The position numbers were made by a program, and so were the translations under genes. The notes below the pieces were generated by a model. It had not been told where the DNA came from and searched no databases. It saw only the letters and a list, made by a program, of their open reading frames with translations. Shown in pieces: positions 16,802 to 26,355 of a stretch of 51,887 nucleotides of DNA. The DNA comes from DASPXY01 sp038227745 (GTDB lineage Bacteria; Planctomycetota; Planctomycetia; Gemmatales; Gemmataceae), in NCBI GenBank assembly GCA_038227745.1, contig JBBRPS010000001.1:1-51887 (forward strand), read 5' to 3'. Numbering within the stretch: the first letter of the stretch is position 1; each line of letters starts with the position of its first letter.

Positions 16802-18382
16802 TTGGCACGTTACCTCGGTCTCGACTGGGACAACACCCAGTTGCACGTCGTCGTGGCAGCGACCGGCCTCGGCGGCACCCATATAGAAAAAGCGGTCGTC
16901 GTGCGGGACGACTTCAGCCCGAAACCGGGCCAGGCCGAGGCCGTCGGGCAGCGCCTGCGCGAGACCCTCAAGGCCGCCGGCATCGGCGCCGCGGCCGCCA
17001 TCGCCTGCATCGGCCGCGACCGCGTCATCGTCAAGGAAGTCCGCTACCCGCAGGTTCCCGCCAGCGAGGAGCCGGCCCTCATCCGCTTCCAGGCGATGAA
17101 GGAGATGACCGATGCCGGCGACGGCACCGTCATCGACTACACCGCCAGAGGCGCCGCCGCCGGCAACCCCAGCGAACGGATCGCCTTCGCCTTCGCCGTC
17201 CGCCGCGACCTGCCCGCCTTCCTCCAGGCCGTCTGCCGCGCCGCCGGCATCAAGCTGCTGGCCGTGACGCCACGCGGCTTCGGCGTCGCCGGCTGCCTCA
17301 AGCGCGCCACCGGCGCGGTGCCGGCCAACGCCATCGCCGTCCTCACCGCCGCCGAGGGCTGGGCCGACTTCTCCGTCGTCCGCGGCGAGAGCCTGCTGTT
17401 CACCCGCGCCCTGCCGGTCAACGGCAACCTCGCCGCCGAGGTGCGGCGCAACCTCGCCGCCTACGCCGGGCAGACCCGCAGCACGCCGGCCGACGCCATC
17501 CGGGCCTTGCACGTCGCCGGCGGCGCCGAGCAGGACGCCCTGCGCGAGCAACTGCGGCAGAACGTCTCCGTCCCCGTCCACGCCCTCGACCCGTTCGCGC
17601 GCGAGCCGGCCCTCGACGTGGGCGGCGCCGGCCGGGGCGGCTTCACGGCCGCGGTCGGCCTAGTCGAGACGTGGGCGGCGCACAAGTCGCTGCCCGTCAA
17701 CTTCCTGCGGCCCAAGGAGCCGGTCAAGGCGGCCGACCCGAACCGCAAGCGCAACCTTCAGATCGCCGCCGTCGCCGCCGGCGTGCTGCTCGTCGTTGCC
17801 TTCGCCTGTTACTGGATCCTGTCCGAGCACCAGGAGCGGCTCGCGGAACTGCGCGACAAGGAGGCGCAGTACGAGGCCAGCCTCAAGGCGCTGCAGCCCG
17901 ACAGCAAGCACATCCAGGCGCTCAAGGAGTGGACCGGGGCGGCGGTGCCGTGGCTCGATGAGCTTTACGAGGTGACGGCCCGCTTCCCCAGCCGCGAAGG
18001 CTTCCGCGTCACCGAACTGTACGGCGCCCCCCGACCGCAGTCGCTGCAGCAAGGGCAGCGCGGCAACGCCTCGAAGGTCAAGGAAAAGTACAACGGCCTG
18101 CTCACCCTCAACGGGGAGACCCGCCCGATCGACGAGCGCGAGGTGGAGGGCCTGAAGGCCGCCCTCAACGACGCCCAGCACCGGACGGTGGAGATCAGCA
18201 TCCAGGGGGGCGGCGGCGTGGGCGCGACGAAGAAGGACATCCGCGTGTTCAAGCTCAAGACCGATGTCGCCGGCCAGCCGTCGAACAAGTACACCACGCG
18301 CTTCGACCCGCCGCGGCAGGTCAAGCGCCCGAGCAACGCCACGCCGAACTTCGACGGCTTCGACGACGGAGGACTGCCATGA
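16802..18382 (+). CDS. PilM-PilN / GspL-like fusion, inner-membrane assembly platform
   Basis: This is a 526-residue protein. Residues 1 to about 300 form an actin-like PilM/GspL cytoplasmic domain: LGLDWDNTQLHVV at the start, RDRVIVKEVRYP, RRDLPAFLQAVCRAAGIKLLAVTPR and ADFSVVRGESLLFTRALP. Residues about 319-341 are a membrane helix, followed by a coiled-coil stretch and a periplasmic PilN/GspL-like part. PilM and PilN are often separate; here they are one chain, as in GspL. The TTG at 16802 was chosen because GAGGAG lies nine bases upstream; the ATG at 16754 falls inside the palindromic repeat. It would link the secretion ATPase (not in the window) to the periplasmic parts. The last four bases overlap the next gene (ATGA). 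Confidence 0.85.
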   Translation: MARYLGLDWDNTQLHVVVAATGLGGTHIEKAVVVRDDFSPKPGQAEAVGQRLRETLKAAGIGAAAAIACIGRDRVIVKEVRYPQVPASEEPALIRFQAMKEMTDAGDGTVIDYTARGAAAGNPSERIAFAFAVRRDLPAFLQAVCRAAGIKLLAVTPRGFGVAGCLKRATGAVPANAIAVLTAAEGWADFSVVRGESLLFTRALPVNGNLAAEVRRNLAAYAGQTRSTPADAIRALHVAGGAEQDALREQLRQNVSVPVHALDPFAREPALDVGGAGRGGFTAAVGLVETWAAHKSLPVNFLRPKEPVKAADPNRKRNLQIAAVAAGVLLVVAFACYWILSEHQERLAELRDKEAQYEASLKALQPDSKHIQALKEWTGAAVPWLDELYEVTARFPSREGFRVTELYGAPRPQSLQQGQRGNASKVKEKYNGLLTLNGETRPIDEREVEGLKAALNDAQHRTVEISIQGGGGVGATKKDIRVFKLKTDVAGQPSNKYTTRFDPPRQVKRPSNATPNFDGFDDGGLP

Positions 18383-19917
18383 ACCCGCGCGAACAAAAAC
18401 TGGCACTGTTCCTCCTCGGCGGGGTCGTGCTCGTCGGCCTGGTTTTCCTGTCCCTCAACTTCTTCTGGTGGCCGCTGGAGGAAACCCGCAAAAACATCGA
18501 GAACCTCGAGGGGTCCAACGACCGCAAGGCGCAGCAGATTCGGCAGATCGTCAAGGACCAGGAGAAGCTGCGGCAGTGGCGCATCCTCAGCCTGCCGGGC
18601 GTGGAGAGCCTGCCGAAAGCCAAGGGCCCCTCGAACCCGCAACAGGAACGCGACAACGCGCGTTTGCTCGCCGAGGACAAGTACGGCGCCTACCTGAACG
18701 AATTGCTGCGCAAGCACAAGATCGCTCACGATTACCCGCGCAAGCGGACGGTGAACGCCAAGGGTGTGCCGCAGTTGCCGGGCGGGACGCCGGTCTACAC
18801 ACCCGTGTCGTTCAACGTGGACGGCAAGGGCCAGCTGGAGAACCTGGTCGCTCTGCTGGAGGACTTCCAGACCTCGCCCCTGCTGCAGCGCATCGCGAAC
18901 CTGACGATCAAGCACGCCGACACGGCGTCGGCGAAGGCGGGGGCGTCGCTGGCGCTGTCGATGACCGTCGAGGCACTGATCGTCAACGGGGCACGCAAGC
19001 GCGGCGGCAACCTGATGGCGATCGGCCAGGAAGCGGCCGCCGTGGACGCCGCCCTGCTGGCGGTGCAGCACCGCCTGTTGGGCCTGTCGGCGTTCCCGTG
19101 GCAGAAGATCTATGCGGCGGCCGTCTCCTCGCGCCGCAACTACGGCGACATCGCGCTGAAGAACATCTTCGAGGGCCGCGACTGGTACGGGATAGCCGCG
19201 ATCGCGGCCGCGGAGCCGAAGAAGGCCGCCGCGCCGGTGGCGCCGCGGGAGACGCCGGACCTGATCAGCTTCGCCTGCCTGACGGACGCCACCATCGCCT
19301 CGGCGCCGAAGGCGACGCTGTTTGACCGCGCCGCCGAGCGCGGCATCACGCTCCGGGTGTTGCCGGGCTACGACAACATCCCGCTGCTCAAGAGCAGCGA
19401 AGGCGGCACCGTGGTGCGCGGCAAGGTCCTGCAGATCGACACGCGCGGCGTCATCTTCCACGTCCAGCTCTTCACCCAGTCGCCCGAGGAGGAGAGCGTC
19501 AAGCAGCGCTACAAGAAGACGGACGTCATTTACAGCCTGATGAAGGACGACGTGGACGGCCTGGTGAAGGCGAAGACGGTGAAGGCCCAGGACGCCGGCC
19601 ACCTCTACAAGGTGCCGAAGGCGTTCTGGGAAGACCTGGTGCGCGATCAGGTGGTGACGGCGGAGCGCGGCCGCTTCGCCTTCCGCTGGGACCTGGTGCG
19701 CGGCCGGGTGCTGAAGAGCGATGCGAACTTCGTGCTGATCCGGCCGGACGACAAGTATTGCTCGTTCGTGGCGGACGAGGAGAGCGACCCCGTGGGGCCG
19801 CACGCGGGCTACTGCTTCCTGGGGATCGGCGAGAAGATGAGCGATGGCCTGCAGACGCCGCTGGCGGAGAGCGAGGTGCGGCGCGTGCTGGCGACGGTGG
19901 CGCAGCGGGAGCCGTAG
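18379..19917 (+). CDS. PilO/GspM-like inner-membrane assembly protein
   Basis: This is a 512-residue protein. A short cytoplasmic tail is followed by one membrane helix (about 9-30) and a coiled coil (about 34-70: EETRKNIENLEGSNDRKAQQIRQIV...), the topology of PilO/GspM. Residues about 105-200 (YLNELLRKHKIAHDYPRK...PVSFNVDGKGQLENLVALLEDFQ...) resemble the ferredoxin-like PilO periplasmic fold. The second half is not typical of PilO: NYGDIALKNIFEGRDWYG recalls the GspC/PilP motif in which a protein binds the secretin N0 domain, and repeated beta-rich units follow. It may therefore combine GspM and GspC roles (inference). Gene order L-M-D fits type II systems. Translation is coupled to the previous gene by a four-base overlap. 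Confidence 0.78.
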   Translation: MNPREQKLALFLLGGVVLVGLVFLSLNFFWWPLEETRKNIENLEGSNDRKAQQIRQIVKDQEKLRQWRILSLPGVESLPKAKGPSNPQQERDNARLLAEDKYGAYLNELLRKHKIAHDYPRKRTVNAKGVPQLPGGTPVYTPVSFNVDGKGQLENLVALLEDFQTSPLLQRIANLTIKHADTASAKAGASLALSMTVEALIVNGARKRGGNLMAIGQEAAAVDAALLAVQHRLLGLSAFPWQKIYAAAVSSRRNYGDIALKNIFEGRDWYGIAAIAAAEPKKAAAPVAPRETPDLISFACLTDATIASAPKATLFDRAAERGITLRVLPGYDNIPLLKSSEGGTVVRGKVLQIDTRGVIFHVQLFTQSPEEESVKQRYKKTDVIYSLMKDDVDGLVKAKTVKAQDAGHLYKVPKAFWEDLVRDQVVTAERGRFAFRWDLVRGRVLKSDANFVLIRPDDKYCSFVADEESDPVGPHAGYCFLGIGEKMSDGLQTPLAESEVRRVLATVAQREP

Positions 19918-20247
19918 AGCGAGCGGCGGGGGGCGCACTTCCTCTTCCATTTTTTCCGCCCGGTGCGTATGGAGGCCTCTCCACCCTTCGCGTTTACACG
20001 AGGAGACGGTCCGCGGCCTCCGGGCGCGGCCCCGCCTCCACAGACGGTCTGAAATCCTTTCGGCGACCCGTGCCGGTTCGGTCAAGAACCTGGGCCGAGT
20101 TTGCCGAAGATCCGGGAAATAGGGGTACCATCGGCGGGAGCGACTGTTGCACGCCCACCCGGCGGGCTAGAATGGCGTCTGGGAAAGCCAGGCAATTCTC
20201 GCAAGGTCGGGTGCAATCCGCAGGGGGCTTTTCGACAGGGGATGAAC
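19918..20247. other. 330-base gap before the secretin gene
   Basis: I see no convincing gene here. The first 60 bases hold a pyrimidine run (CTTCCTCTTCCATTTTTTCCG) that could terminate the upstream operon, but no clear stem precedes it. The second half contains GATCCGGGAAATAGGGG (from 20109), which shares ATCCGG(T/G)AA(G/A)ATA with the leader of gspG (12598 onward), and some short GC-rich dyads. The secretin probably has its own promoter in this stretch, but no reliable -35/-10 pair could be picked. Confidence 0.5.
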
Positions 20248-23200
20248 ATGCGACGAACACGATGGTGCTGTGTCTGGGGCGTGGGGCTGGCGCTGCTCGC
20301 CTGCCACGCCCTGCTACCGCGCGCCGGCGCCCAGGCGCCGGACAAGGGCGACAAGAAGGCCGCCCCCGCGGAAAAGCGGATCGCCTTCGCCATGGGCAAG
20401 AAGCCCTGGGGCGGCCGGGACGGCGTGCTCAACTGGCTCGTCAACGAGCTGCAGATACCCTACATCGGCGTCGGGCACACCCCGCCCGGCTCATTCGACT
20501 TCATCCCGCCGGTCATCAACGGCCAGGCGCAGCGCTACACGATCCCCGAGATCATCGACATCCTCAACGGCGCGCTGCAGGCGCAGAAGTACGTCCTGGT
20601 CCGGCAGAAGAACGGGTTCACCGTCCTGCCCGCTGACATCTCGATCCCCGAGGAGAAGATGCAGCGTGTCGCCCCGGGAGAGCTGAAGAACTTCGGCTCG
20701 ACGGAAATCGTGCAGATGTTCTACACGCTGCAGTCCGTCAACGCCGAGGACTTCGCCCCCGAGGCGCAGAAGCTGCTGACGAAGAACTTCGGCAAGATCA
20801 CCGTCTTCCCGACGCCGAACGCCCTGCTCTTGCAGGACAGCGTGGCCAACCTCCGCCAGATCGTGGACACCCTCAAGACGATGGAGAAGAGCCAGGAGGG
20901 GCAGACGCAGACCTTCCAGCACAAGTGCATCTTCGTCAAGGCCTCGGAGGCCGCGGAAGTCCTCAAGACGCACCTGGGCGATCAGAAGCAGGAGATCGTG
21001 ATCAAGTCGAAGGACGGGAGCAGCCGCGCCCGCGTCCGCGTCCACAACATCACCTACAACGACACCGACAACACCGTCCTCGTCACCGGGCCGGCCGAGA
21101 AGATCGGCAAGGCCAAGGAGATCATGGAACGGATCGACCGGGCGGACAAGGGCAACCTCCCCCGGCTCGTCGGCGCCCCCTTCCTCAAGAGCCATGACGT
21201 CCCGACCGGGAACGCCGTGGCCATCGCCAAGGTGCTCGGCGACACCAGCTTCAAGGCCTCGGCAACCCTGCGGATCGAGCCGGTCGGCGCCAACCAGATC
21301 ATCGCGTTCGCCGGCCCCGAGGAGCAGATCGCGATCGCCAAGCAAATCAACGAGGCGTGCAAGACCTCGCCCCCGACGGGCGAGTTCGTCGCCCTGACGG
21401 TTTCGGACGCCGACAAGGTTGCCAACAGCCTCAAGGAGATGTTCAAGGTCGGCGACGGCAAGACCGTCGGCGCCCCGTACATCGAGGCCGACGCCAGCCG
21501 CAACGGCGTCATCGTCAAGGGCTCGGCGCAGCAGGTCCAGGAGGTCAAGACGATCATCCGCACCATCTTCGAGGGCGGCGCGGCCGGCGGCGGCGGCGCG
21601 GGGGGTGGCAACATGGCCGTCATCACCCTCGAGAAGGGCAGCGCGGTCAGCCTGGCCAACGCCCTGCAGCGCATGCTCCAGAAGATGCGCCCGGAGAACC
21701 CAATCAACATCATCGTGCCGGGCAACGAACTGCGGCTGCCCCCCAGGCCGCCGGAGGCGCCGAAGTCCGAGGAGCCTAAGCAGAAGCGCCCCCTCATCAA
21801 GACCGGCCTTGAGGATGAGCCGACGGCCGCCCAGGACAAGGACGCGCCGCAGCTCGCCGACCCGCGTGAGAAGGCGGACAAGGCGAAGAAGGGCGCGCCG
21901 GTGACGATTACCGCGTTCGGCAACAAGCTCATCGTCACCAGCGAGGATCCCAAGGCCCTCCAGCTCGTCCGCGAGCTGGTCCGCCTGCTGACGCAGACGC
22001 AGACCAGCGAGGGGGACTTCGAGGTCATCCGCCTCAATTACGCCAGCTCCACCGTCGCCGCCCGCGTCCTCGACGAGGCGTTCAACGGGCCACAAGAGAA
22101 GAAGACCGCCCAGGGAGGCGGCGGCGGCCGCGGCGGCCGCGGCGGCATGATGGGCATGGTGCAGCAGTTCATGGGTGGCGGCGCACAGGCCAAGCCGCGC
22201 GAGGAGCGCATCCGCGTCGTCGCCGACCCGAACATCAACGCCCTGATCATCAAAGCGAAGCCGCTCGACATGCTCACCATCCGCGACCTGCTGGAGAAGG
22301 CCATCGACACCGGCACGACCGACTCCACCGCGGTCGTCAAGACCTGGCCGCCCATTGGCCCGCTGCAATACGCCAACGCCAACGAGGTCGCCACCGTCAT
22401 CGAGCGCGTCTACCGCGAGCACATGAACAACAACCCCAATCGCGCCTCGGGCGGCTTCACGCGGTTCAATTTCTTCGGCCCGCCCCAGGGGCAGAACTTC
22501 AACCTCGACTACAAGGGCGAGGCGCGGGGCGTCACGCTGTCGCTCGGCGTCGATGACCGGACCAACAGCCTCATCGTGCAGTGCCCCGAGTCCGTGTACA
22601 AGGACGTGAAAAAGCTCGTCGATGCCCTGGAGGAGTCCACGAAGAAGTCGCCCCAGACCGTCCAGGTCGTGTCGATCAAGGGCATCGATCCGGTCCTGAT
22701 CGAGCAGGCCATCTCGGCCATCCAGGGCACGCCGATGCCCAACCGGGGCGGCGCCGGCGGCGCCGGCGGCGGCGGGGGGCGCGGCGGCTTCACGCCGGGC
22801 GGCTTCGGCGGCAACACCGGCGGCTTCGGCGGCAACACCGGCGGCTTCGGTGGCAACACCGGCGGCTTCGGCGGCAACACCGGCGGTCGCGGCGGCTTCG
22901 GTGGCAACACCGGCGGCTTCGGGGGCCAGGGCGGCGGCAACACCGGCGGCTTCGGTGGCGGCCGAGGAGGGCTCGGCGGTGGCGGCACCGGCGGCACCGG
23001 CGGCTTCGGAGGCCGCGGCGGCGGCATGGGCGCCCCGGGCGGAGGCTTCCGCTCGTCGTCACTCGAGACCGAGCGAGGGCGCGATTTTTTTGAACAACGG
23101 GTCATGGACGACCCTCAGCAGAACCTCCTCTTCGATCCGCAACGCGACGACTCTGCGAACCCGACGTATGCCAGCGGCCAGCCCCACCAGGACGGTGGGG

Positions 23201-26200
23201 CGGCCGCCTCCTCTGCCGACGCCGCACCTCTGACCCCGCAGCTCCAGCATGTCCAGTTCGCCGAGTTCCAGCCCGCCACGGGCGCGCAGCAGACCGCGCA
23301 GGAAGGCGAGCAGGAAGGCGCCAAGGAGGCCGGCAAGGACGGTCTCAAGGGCGGCGTCATCGCCCCGCGCCTGCCGGTCCGCGTTGAAGCGATTTCCTCC
23401 CTGGGCATCTTCGTGATCCGCGCCAACAACCAGCAGGACCTCGAAGCGGCCCTGAAGATCATCGAGGTCATCCAGAAGCTCGGCGCCGGCTCGGAGCTGC
23501 AGCTCCACGTGGCGAAACTCGAGCACGCGGACGCCACCAGCGTGGCCTACACGCTCACCCAGGTGTTCGGGCGTATCGTGATCACGCCCGGCGCGACCAC
23601 GGTCGGCGCCGGGGCGGGCGGCGGCATGCAGCTCGCACCGGGCCAGATCGGCGTCCAGGGCACGCAGACGTTGCAGCAGGCGGCCGGCTCGGTCACGATC
23701 CTGCCCCTGCCGCGCTTCAACGCCATCTTCCTCGCCGCCCCGAAGGCGCGCCTGCCCGACGTGCTCCGCGAGATCGAGAAACTCGACAAGGACACGTCGC
23801 CTCAGGCCCGCGCCATGGCGTTCCCGCTCAAGCAGGCAGTCGCCGTCCGCGTCGCCGCCCAGCTCAGCGCCTTCTACACCACGCGCTACCCCACGGAATC
23901 GACCCAGGGGGTGGGCGGGGCCGGGGGCCAGGCGCAGGTCGGCTCGCCCTTCAACCAGATCCGCATCTGGGCCGACGACCACACCAACACCGTGTTCGTC
24001 CAGGCGGCGCCGGCGGACCTCGCCGAGATCCGCGAGCTGATCGCCCGCATCGACAGCACCATTCCCAGTTCCGTCAACGAGCTGCGCATCATCAAGCTGC
24101 GGACCGCGATCGCCTCCGACCTGGCGGACCTGATCAACCGCAGCATCGCGGAGGGCATCGCCCCCCCGAGCCCGGTCGGCCAGGGCGGCTTTGCCGGTCA
24201 GGCGGCCGTGGGCGCCGGGACGACCGGGATCGGCGCCACCGGGGCGCTCAGCGGCGTGCGGCCCCCGGTCAAGAACCACACCCTGCGGTTCCTCAGCGCC
24301 CGCAAGCCGGGCGAGGAGCAGAAGACCGGCATCCTCGACGACATCCGCATCAACGCCGACACTCGCCTCAACGCCCTGATCGTCTCGGCGCCGGCGCAGA
24401 GCCTCGACCTGATCCTGGCCCTGGTCCGCGACCTGGACGTGCCGCCGACCGCCCGCGCCGAGGTGCGCATCTTCACACTTAAGCGGGCCGACGCGAACTA
24501 CACCGCCAGCCTGCTGCAGCAGCTCTTCATCGGCACCACGAGCGGCACCGGCGCGGTGGGCGCGGCCACGCGGCCCGGCGCTGCCGGCGCGACGCCGTTC
24601 GGGGGCGGCGCCCCCGGAGCGTTCGGGGGCGGCGGCATCCCGGGCGGCGGCGGCGGCGGCCTGGGCGCCCCGCGGCCGCTGTCGTTCACGCTGGGCGGCC
24701 TCACCCCGGAAGGGGCGCCGATCATCGACCTGCGCATCACTGTGGACGACCGCACCAACAGCCTGATCGTCGGCGGCAACATCAACGACGTGGACATCAT
24801 CGAGGCGATCATCAACCGCCTCGACCTGGCCGACGTCGAGCCGCGCAAGAACATCGTCTACCGGCTGAAGAACGCCCAGGTCTCCGACGTGGCGGCGGCG
24901 GTCAACTCCTACATCACCCAGTCGATCAACGTCCTGCGCACCGCCGGCAAGATCGTGCCGCAGCAGGAGGTCCTGCGCGACATCATCGTCGTGCCCGAGC
25001 CGGTCACCAACACGCTGCTCATCAGCGCCACGCCGCAGTACTTCGACGAGTTGCTCAAGCTCATCGCCGGCATCGACACGCTGCCGCCGCAGGTCATCAT
25101 CCAGGCGCTGGTCGCCGAGGTGGACCTGAACGGCAGCGAGGAGTTCGGCGTGGAGATCGGCCTGCAGGCCCCGATCCTGTTCAACCGCGGTCTGACCACG
25201 ACGGACGGCACGACGGTGAACTTCGCGGTGGCGCCCAACCCGGGCTTCAACTTCAACACGCAGCCCGTGCCCGCCCTGCCGAACGTCAACCCGGCGGCCG
25301 GTCCGGGAGGCCCGGGCGTGGTCGGCTTCCAGGGCCTGGGCAACCTCGGCGTCGGCCGCACCTCGCCCAACAGCGGCGTCGGCGGCTTCGTCTTCTCCGC
25401 GGCCAGCAACTCGTTCAACCTGCTCATCCGCGCCCTGCGGACGCAGAACCGCATCGACGTGCTGAGCCGCCCGCAGGTGATGACGACGGACAACCAGGCC
25501 GCCCGCATCCTGGTCGGCCAGAGCTTCCCGTACGTCAGCAACTCGGTCGTCACCACGGGCGTCACGGGCATCCCGGCGGTGACGAACACGGTGCTGTACC
25601 GCGACATCGGCGTGCAGCTCCAGGTGACGCCGAAGATCTTCCCCGACGGCAGCGTGGTGATGCGTGTCATCCCCGAGATCTCCTCGCCGTCGAACACGAC
25701 GGTGCAGATCAGCACGAACGTGTTCGCGACCGCGTTCAACGTGCAGACGGTGGAGACGACGGTGATCGCACAGGACGGCGAGACGGTGGCGATCGGCGGC
25801 CTGATCAGCAAGAGCGACACGAAGAACGAGAACAAGATCCCGTGGTTCGGCGACCTGCCGGGGGTGGGGGCGCTGTTCCGCTACCGGACGCAGTTCAAGG
25901 CGAAGAAGGAACTGCTGGTGATCCTGACGCCGCACATCGTGCGCTGCCCGTCCGACGCCGACCGCATCCTGTCGATGGAGTCGCGGCGGATGGACTGGGT
26001 GCTGGGCGACGTGCTGAAGCTCCAGGGCACGAGCGGCATGGAGCCGATCCTGCCGCGGCCGGGCGAGGCGCCGAAGGCCGGCGGCTGCCCGGGCGGCGAC
26101 TGCGGCGGCGGCGCCCCCTACGTGCCGATCGCGCCGTCGGCGGGGCCGGAGGTCGCGCCGCAACCGCGGTCGGTGCCCGGTCCTGGCGCCCAGGCGGCCC

Positions 26201-26355
26201 GGCGATGCCGAACCGCGCCGTCCCGGCGAGCTACCCGGCCCCGACGAGCCCCGCCTCGGGCGCGGGCGCTATGGGGTCGGCGAAGCCCGCGGGCGGACCG
26301 GCCGGGCCGCCGCTGGGCGTGCCGCCGGCGGCCGCCGGAGTGCCCATCAACGTGA
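20248..26355 (+). CDS. gspD: giant type II-like secretin (GspD family)
   Basis: This is an outer-membrane secretion channel subunit of about 2035 residues; typical GspD is 650-750. A signal-like N-terminus is followed by about 13 copies of the secretin N-domain signature (N-x-L-I-V, then a helix ending in I-x-x-L-D). A Gly-rich linker (about 832-936) has 7-residue GGFGGNT repeats. The C-terminal secretin core (about 1614-1895) has PPQVIIQALVAEV, IDVLSRPQVMTTDNQAA, the VPGVG-like DLPGVGALFRYR and KKELLVILTPHIV. Two ATGs are close together; 20248 was chosen because AGGGG lies six bases upstream (the other is 20242). At the end the frame appears to shift: after about 26190 a different frame (to 26405) carries the natural-looking C-terminus. 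A lipoprotein follows. Confidence 0.92.
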   Translation: MRRTRWCCVWGVGLALLACHALLPRAGAQAPDKGDKKAAPAEKRIAFAMGKKPWGGRDGVLNWLVNELQIPYIGVGHTPPGSFDFIPPVINGQAQRYTIPEIIDILNGALQAQKYVLVRQKNGFTVLPADISIPEEKMQRVAPGELKNFGSTEIVQMFYTLQSVNAEDFAPEAQKLLTKNFGKITVFPTPNALLLQDSVANLRQIVDTLKTMEKSQEGQTQTFQHKCIFVKASEAAEVLKTHLGDQKQEIVIKSKDGSSRARVRVHNITYNDTDNTVLVTGPAEKIGKAKEIMERIDRADKGNLPRLVGAPFLKSHDVPTGNAVAIAKVLGDTSFKASATLRIEPVGANQIIAFAGPEEQIAIAKQINEACKTSPPTGEFVALTVSDADKVANSLKEMFKVGDGKTVGAPYIEADASRNGVIVKGSAQQVQEVKTIIRTIFEGGAAGGGGAGGGNMAVITLEKGSAVSLANALQRMLQKMRPENPINIIVPGNELRLPPRPPEAPKSEEPKQKRPLIKTGLEDEPTAAQDKDAPQLADPREKADKAKKGAPVTITAFGNKLIVTSEDPKALQLVRELVRLLTQTQTSEGDFEVIRLNYASSTVAARVLDEAFNGPQEKKTAQGGGGGRGGRGGMMGMVQQFMGGGAQAKPREERIRVVADPNINALIIKAKPLDMLTIRDLLEKAIDTGTTDSTAVVKTWPPIGPLQYANANEVATVIERVYREHMNNNPNRASGGFTRFNFFGPPQGQNFNLDYKGEARGVTLSLGVDDRTNSLIVQCPESVYKDVKKLVDALEESTKKSPQTVQVVSIKGIDPVLIEQAISAIQGTPMPNRGGAGGAGGGGGRGGFTPGGFGGNTGGFGGNTGGFGGNTGGFGGNTGGRGGFGGNTGGFGGQGGGNTGGFGGGRGGLGGGGTGGTGGFGGRGGGMGAPGGGFRSSSLETERGRDFFEQRVMDDPQQNLLFDPQRDDSANPTYASGQPHQDGGAAASSADAAPLTPQLQHVQFAEFQPATGAQQTAQEGEQEGAKEAGKDGLKGGVIAPRLPVRVEAISSLGIFVIRANNQQDLEAALKIIEVIQKLGAGSELQLHVAKLEHADATSVAYTLTQVFGRIVITPGATTVGAGAGGGMQLAPGQIGVQGTQTLQQAAGSVTILPLPRFNAIFLAAPKARLPDVLREIEKLDKDTSPQARAMAFPLKQAVAVRVAAQLSAFYTTRYPTESTQGVGGAGGQAQVGSPFNQIRIWADDHTNTVFVQAAPADLAEIRELIARIDSTIPSSVNELRIIKLRTAIASDLADLINRSIAEGIAPPSPVGQGGFAGQAAVGAGTTGIGATGALSGVRPPVKNHTLRFLSARKPGEEQKTGILDDIRINADTRLNALIVSAPAQSLDLILALVRDLDVPPTARAEVRIFTLKRADANYTASLLQQLFIGTTSGTGAVGAATRPGAAGATPFGGGAPGAFGGGGIPGGGGGGLGAPRPLSFTLGGLTPEGAPIIDLRITVDDRTNSLIVGGNINDVDIIEAIINRLDLADVEPRKNIVYRLKNAQVSDVAAAVNSYITQSINVLRTAGKIVPQQEVLRDIIVVPEPVTNTLLISATPQYFDELLKLIAGIDTLPPQVIIQALVAEVDLNGSEEFGVEIGLQAPILFNRGLTTTDGTTVNFAVAPNPGFNFNTQPVPALPNVNPAAGPGGPGVVGFQGLGNLGVGRTSPNSGVGGFVFSAASNSFNLLIRALRTQNRIDVLSRPQVMTTDNQAARILVGQSFPYVSNSVVTTGVTGIPAVTNTVLYRDIGVQLQVTPKIFPDGSVVMRVIPEISSPSNTTVQISTNVFATAFNVQTVETTVIAQDGETVAIGGLISKSDTKNENKIPWFGDLPGVGALFRYRTQFKAKKELLVILTPHIVRCPSDADRILSMESRRMDWVLGDVLKLQGTSGMEPILPRPGEAPKAGGCPGGDCGGGAPYVPIAPSAGPEVAPQPRSVPGPGAQAARRCRTAPSRRATRPRRAPPRARALWGRRSPRADRPGRRWACRRRPPECPST
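22798..22960 (+). repeat. 21-nt tandem repeat coding GGFGGNT units in the secretin
   Basis: Direct repeats of a 21-base unit (GGCGGCTTCGGCGGCAACAC plus one base), with small interruptions, encode about six GGFGGNT peptides within a longer Gly-rich linker (about 22741-23055). Being a multiple of three, changes in copy number would keep the frame. The linker joins two blocks of secretin N-type domains. Confidence 0.85.

Noticed and set aside
17965..20085. 706-residue open frame on the minus strand
   Set aside because: Shadow of the PilM-PilN and PilO-like genes, which have recognisable motifs and coupled starts.
20140..20240. possible cobalamin-type riboswitch in the secretin leader (GGTCGGGTGCAATCC)
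   Set aside because: Only a short resemblance to a B12-box-like segment; no conserved core or pairing arms could be found, and a secretin is not an expected target.
23059..26163. 1034-residue open frame on the minus strand
   Set aside because: Shadow of the secretin gene; His/Arg/Asp-rich composition typical of the antisense of GC-rich coding DNA.
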